6,950 nucleotides of DNA from Deltaproteobacteria bacterium (lineage in GTDB: Bacteria > JAUYMQ01), in NCBI GenBank assembly GCA_030698575.1, contig JAUYMQ010000034.1, positions 1-6,950 of the forward strand, written 5' to 3'. Shown here in pieces: positions 5,552-6,950 of the stretch (the first letter of the stretch is position 1; every line of letters begins with the position of its first letter). Both the position numbers and the translations under genes were made by a program. The notes under the pieces were generated by a model that worked only from the letters and a program-made list of their open reading frames with translations, was not told the DNA's origin and did not search any database.

Positions 5552-6580
5552 ATGTTCTTACTTTCGAAGCTGAACCGTTTCGTCATTCCCAGGACCGAGC
5601 TGACCTACCCCTGTCACCTCATGAAGCTCCACCAGAACGCCGCGAAGGCGCAGGTGGACCTCGTAATGGCCGACTTCGAGGACGCCTGCCCCTACGAGTA
5701 CAAGGGTGAACCGTCGCGGAAGACGATGGTCGAGGCGCTGAACACCATCGACTTCGGGAATCGCGCCATCACCATCCGGCCCAATAACATCCACTCCAAG
5801 TTCTTCCTCGGTGACATCGAGGCCATCATGATGGGCGCCGTTGATCGCTTCCACGGCATCGTCCTGCCCAAGACCAACACGCCCGAGGACATTGTCCATC
5901 TCTCGCGGCTCCTCGACGGTTACGAGAAGCAGGCCGGCTGGACCACAACGGTCCAGATCGAGGCGCTCATCGAGACCCCGCTGGCGATCGTCAACGGCTA
6001 CAAGATCGCCACGGCCAGCGAGCGCATGGCGGGCCTCATCTTCGGCATCGCCGATTTCTCGGCCGCCATGGGCGTGCGCGAGATGGTCATCGACCAGAAC
6101 AAGAACTTCCACTACGCCAAGCAGGCCACCGTGGTTGCGGCCAAGGCGGCCGGGCTCCACGCCGTCGACAACGCCTGGCTGAAGCTGATTCGAAAGGACA
6201 CGACGCCCGAGGAGGCGAAGGTGATCGAGGCCGGGCTGCGTGACAAGAACGTCGGCGCCGCGAACATGGGCTTCGACGGCACCTGGGTCATCCATCCGCA
6301 GCAGGCCGAGATCGCGAACGCGTGCTACACGCCCGATTCCGAAGCGGTGCGGCTCGCAAAGCGCGCCGTCGAGTACTACCACTCGGTTGGCGGCGGGGCC
6401 GTGGCCGATCCCGAGACGGGCTCGTTCTATGACGAGGCCACGATCAAGAACAACCTGATGGATCTCGCCAAGGGCGTTCAGGCCGGCACGGTCGAGGCCG
6501 ATTACCTCGCCCACTGGGCCGCCAAGTCGAAGGAAGTGACCGGCTACGACATCCTCCAGGTGATGAAGAGGGTGATGTGA
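5552..6580 (+). CDS. mcl: L-malyl-CoA / beta-methylmalyl-CoA lyase (CitE/HpcH superfamily)
   Basis: A 342-residue TIM-barrel CoA-ester lyase, within the usual size of malyl-CoA lyases (about 320-350) and longer than the roughly 270-300-residue CitE-type enzymes. Visible are ADFEDACP (40-47), RPN (76-78, Arg76 in the carboxylate/CoA-binding position), LPKTNTPEDI (105-114), the metal ligand Glu141 in EALIETP (137-143), the second ligand Asp168 in FGIADFSA (164-171), and GTWVIHPQQAEIANACYTPD (243-262). A C-terminal lid follows with Asp294 in SFYDEATIKN (291-300), matching the catalytic Asp that malyl-CoA lyases donate across the subunit interface. It would cleave beta-methylmalyl-CoA to propionyl-CoA plus glyoxylate and malyl-CoA to acetyl-CoA plus glyoxylate, reversibly, with Mg2+. 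GGAGG at 5540-5544, 7 bases before ATG, fixes the start. (S)-citramalyl-CoA lyase is the main alternative. Confidence 0.82.
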   Translation: MFLLSKLNRFVIPRTELTYPCHLMKLHQNAAKAQVDLVMADFEDACPYEYKGEPSRKTMVEALNTIDFGNRAITIRPNNIHSKFFLGDIEAIMMGAVDRFHGIVLPKTNTPEDIVHLSRLLDGYEKQAGWTTTVQIEALIETPLAIVNGYKIATASERMAGLIFGIADFSAAMGVREMVIDQNKNFHYAKQATVVAAKAAGLHAVDNAWLKLIRKDTTPEEAKVIEAGLRDKNVGAANMGFDGTWVIHPQQAEIANACYTPDSEAVRLAKRAVEYYHSVGGGAVADPETGSFYDEATIKNNLMDLAKGVQAGTVEADYLAHWAAKSKEVTGYDILQVMKRVM

Positions 6581-6950
6581 GGTTCTACGAGTTCGAAGCC
6601 AAGAAGCTTTTTGCCAGGCACGGCGTTCCGCTCCCGAAGAACGGCACGGCGAACACGCCTGACGAAGCGAAGCAGCTGGCGGCCGAGATAGGCTGCCCCG
6701 TGGTGCTCAAGTCGCAGGTGCTCTCCGGCGGTCGCATGAAGGCCGGCGGCGTGAAGTTCGCCGACACTCCCGACGAGGCCGCGAAGCACGCCGAGGCGAT
6801 ACTCAAGCTCGAGATCAAGGGCCTCAAGCCCGTCTGCGTTCTCGTCGAGCAGAAGGCCCCCGTCAAGAAGGAGTACTACGCGGGCGTCACCTGGGACGGC
6901 GTGGCCAAGAAGCCCGTCATCATCTTCAGCGACATGGGCGGCATCGACAT
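6577..6950 (+). CDS. sucC: ATP-grasp acyl-CoA ligase beta subunit (succinate/malate-CoA ligase-like), 3' end missing
   Basis: The frame opens at GTG 6577, overlapping the lyase stop by GTGA, and continues past the right edge; 124 complete residues are visible. The N-terminus RFYEFEAKKLFARHGVPLPK (2-21) is typical of SucC-type beta subunits, followed by PVVLKSQVLSGGRMKAGGVK (41-60), the ATP-grasp nucleotide loop, and the VLVEQK...KEYYAGVTWD strands (88-107). The usual GGRGKAGG reads GGRMKAGG, with Met54 in place of a Gly that is nearly constant in SucC sequences I recall. Such subunits pair with an alpha subunit (SucD/MtkB), expected just beyond the window, to form acyl-CoA from a dicarboxylate, CoA and ATP or GTP. 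Coupling to the malyl-CoA lyase makes malate-CoA ligase (malate thiokinase, MtkA) a good guess, but the specificity residues are not visible. AAGAGGG lies 4 bases before the start. Ordinary succinyl-CoA synthetase or an itaconate/citramalate ligase are alternatives. Confidence 0.82.
   Translation, partial: MRFYEFEAKKLFARHGVPLPKNGTANTPDEAKQLAAEIGCPVVLKSQVLSGGRMKAGGVKFADTPDEAAKHAEAILKLEIKGLKPVCVLVEQKAPVKKEYYAGVTWDGVAKKPVIIFSDMGGID

Noticed and set aside
5558-6514. 318-codon minus-strand open frame opposite the lyase
   Set aside because: Antisense shadow caused by G/C-ending codons; no recognisable domain, while the plus-strand lyase has all catalytic motifs.
1-6950. tRNA, rRNA, CRISPR array, insertion sequence or attachment site
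   Set aside because: No cloverleaf-like sequence, spaced repeat array, transposase motif or terminal inverted repeat was seen on reading either strand.

Overview
This is a GC-rich bacterial chromosomal segment. Third codon positions are mostly G or C, Shine-Dalgarno sites are clear (AAGGAGG, AAGGAG, GGAGG), GTG starts occur, and stop/start overlaps are tight. The style fits a high-GC proteobacterium or related phylum (alphaproteobacterial, myxobacterial or deltaproteobacterial-like, possibly a metagenome contig). The lineage cannot be fixed by reading alone.

There are two divergently transcribed blocks. On the minus strand (1-2602) are two glycosyltransferase genes. One is a large fusion protein with an N-terminal GT2 (dolichyl-phosphate-mannose-synthase-like) domain and a C-terminal GT4 domain. 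Nine bases downstream begins a second GT4-type enzyme that runs off the left edge. They look like part of a cell-surface polysaccharide or glycolipid cluster.

Between the blocks lies a gene-free stretch of about 540 bases (2603-3140). It holds weak candidate promoters for both directions, a GC-rich palindrome, and three tandem 11-bp repeats (CTCGACNNNGG) upstream of the plus-strand genes.

On the plus strand (3141-6950) is a metabolic cluster: a crotonyl-CoA carboxylase/reductase (ccr); two adjacent MaoC/hot-dog proteins that correspond to the N- and C-terminal halves of mesaconyl-CoA hydratase; a malyl-CoA/beta-methylmalyl-CoA lyase of the CitE/HpcH superfamily; and the start of an ATP-grasp acyl-CoA ligase beta subunit (SucC/MtkA-like). 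The last four genes are tightly coupled (GTGA overlap, 13-base gap, GTGA overlap). ccr is separated from them by 187 bases.

Together these genes encode the diagnostic steps of the ethylmalonyl-CoA pathway: reductive carboxylation of crotonyl-CoA, hydration of mesaconyl-CoA, and cleavage to glyoxylate plus propionyl-CoA or acetyl-CoA. A CoA ligase could activate malate, or another dicarboxylate, to feed the lyase. Three features stand out: the hydratase is split into two polypeptides of which only the second carries the catalytic-type Asn/His pair; the Ccr has a complete Cys4 structural-zinc motif of the alcohol-dehydrogenase type; and a CoA ligase is coupled directly to the lyase. The mutase, methylsuccinyl-CoA dehydrogenase and ligase alpha subunit are not in the window, so the pathway's direction and completeness remain inference.
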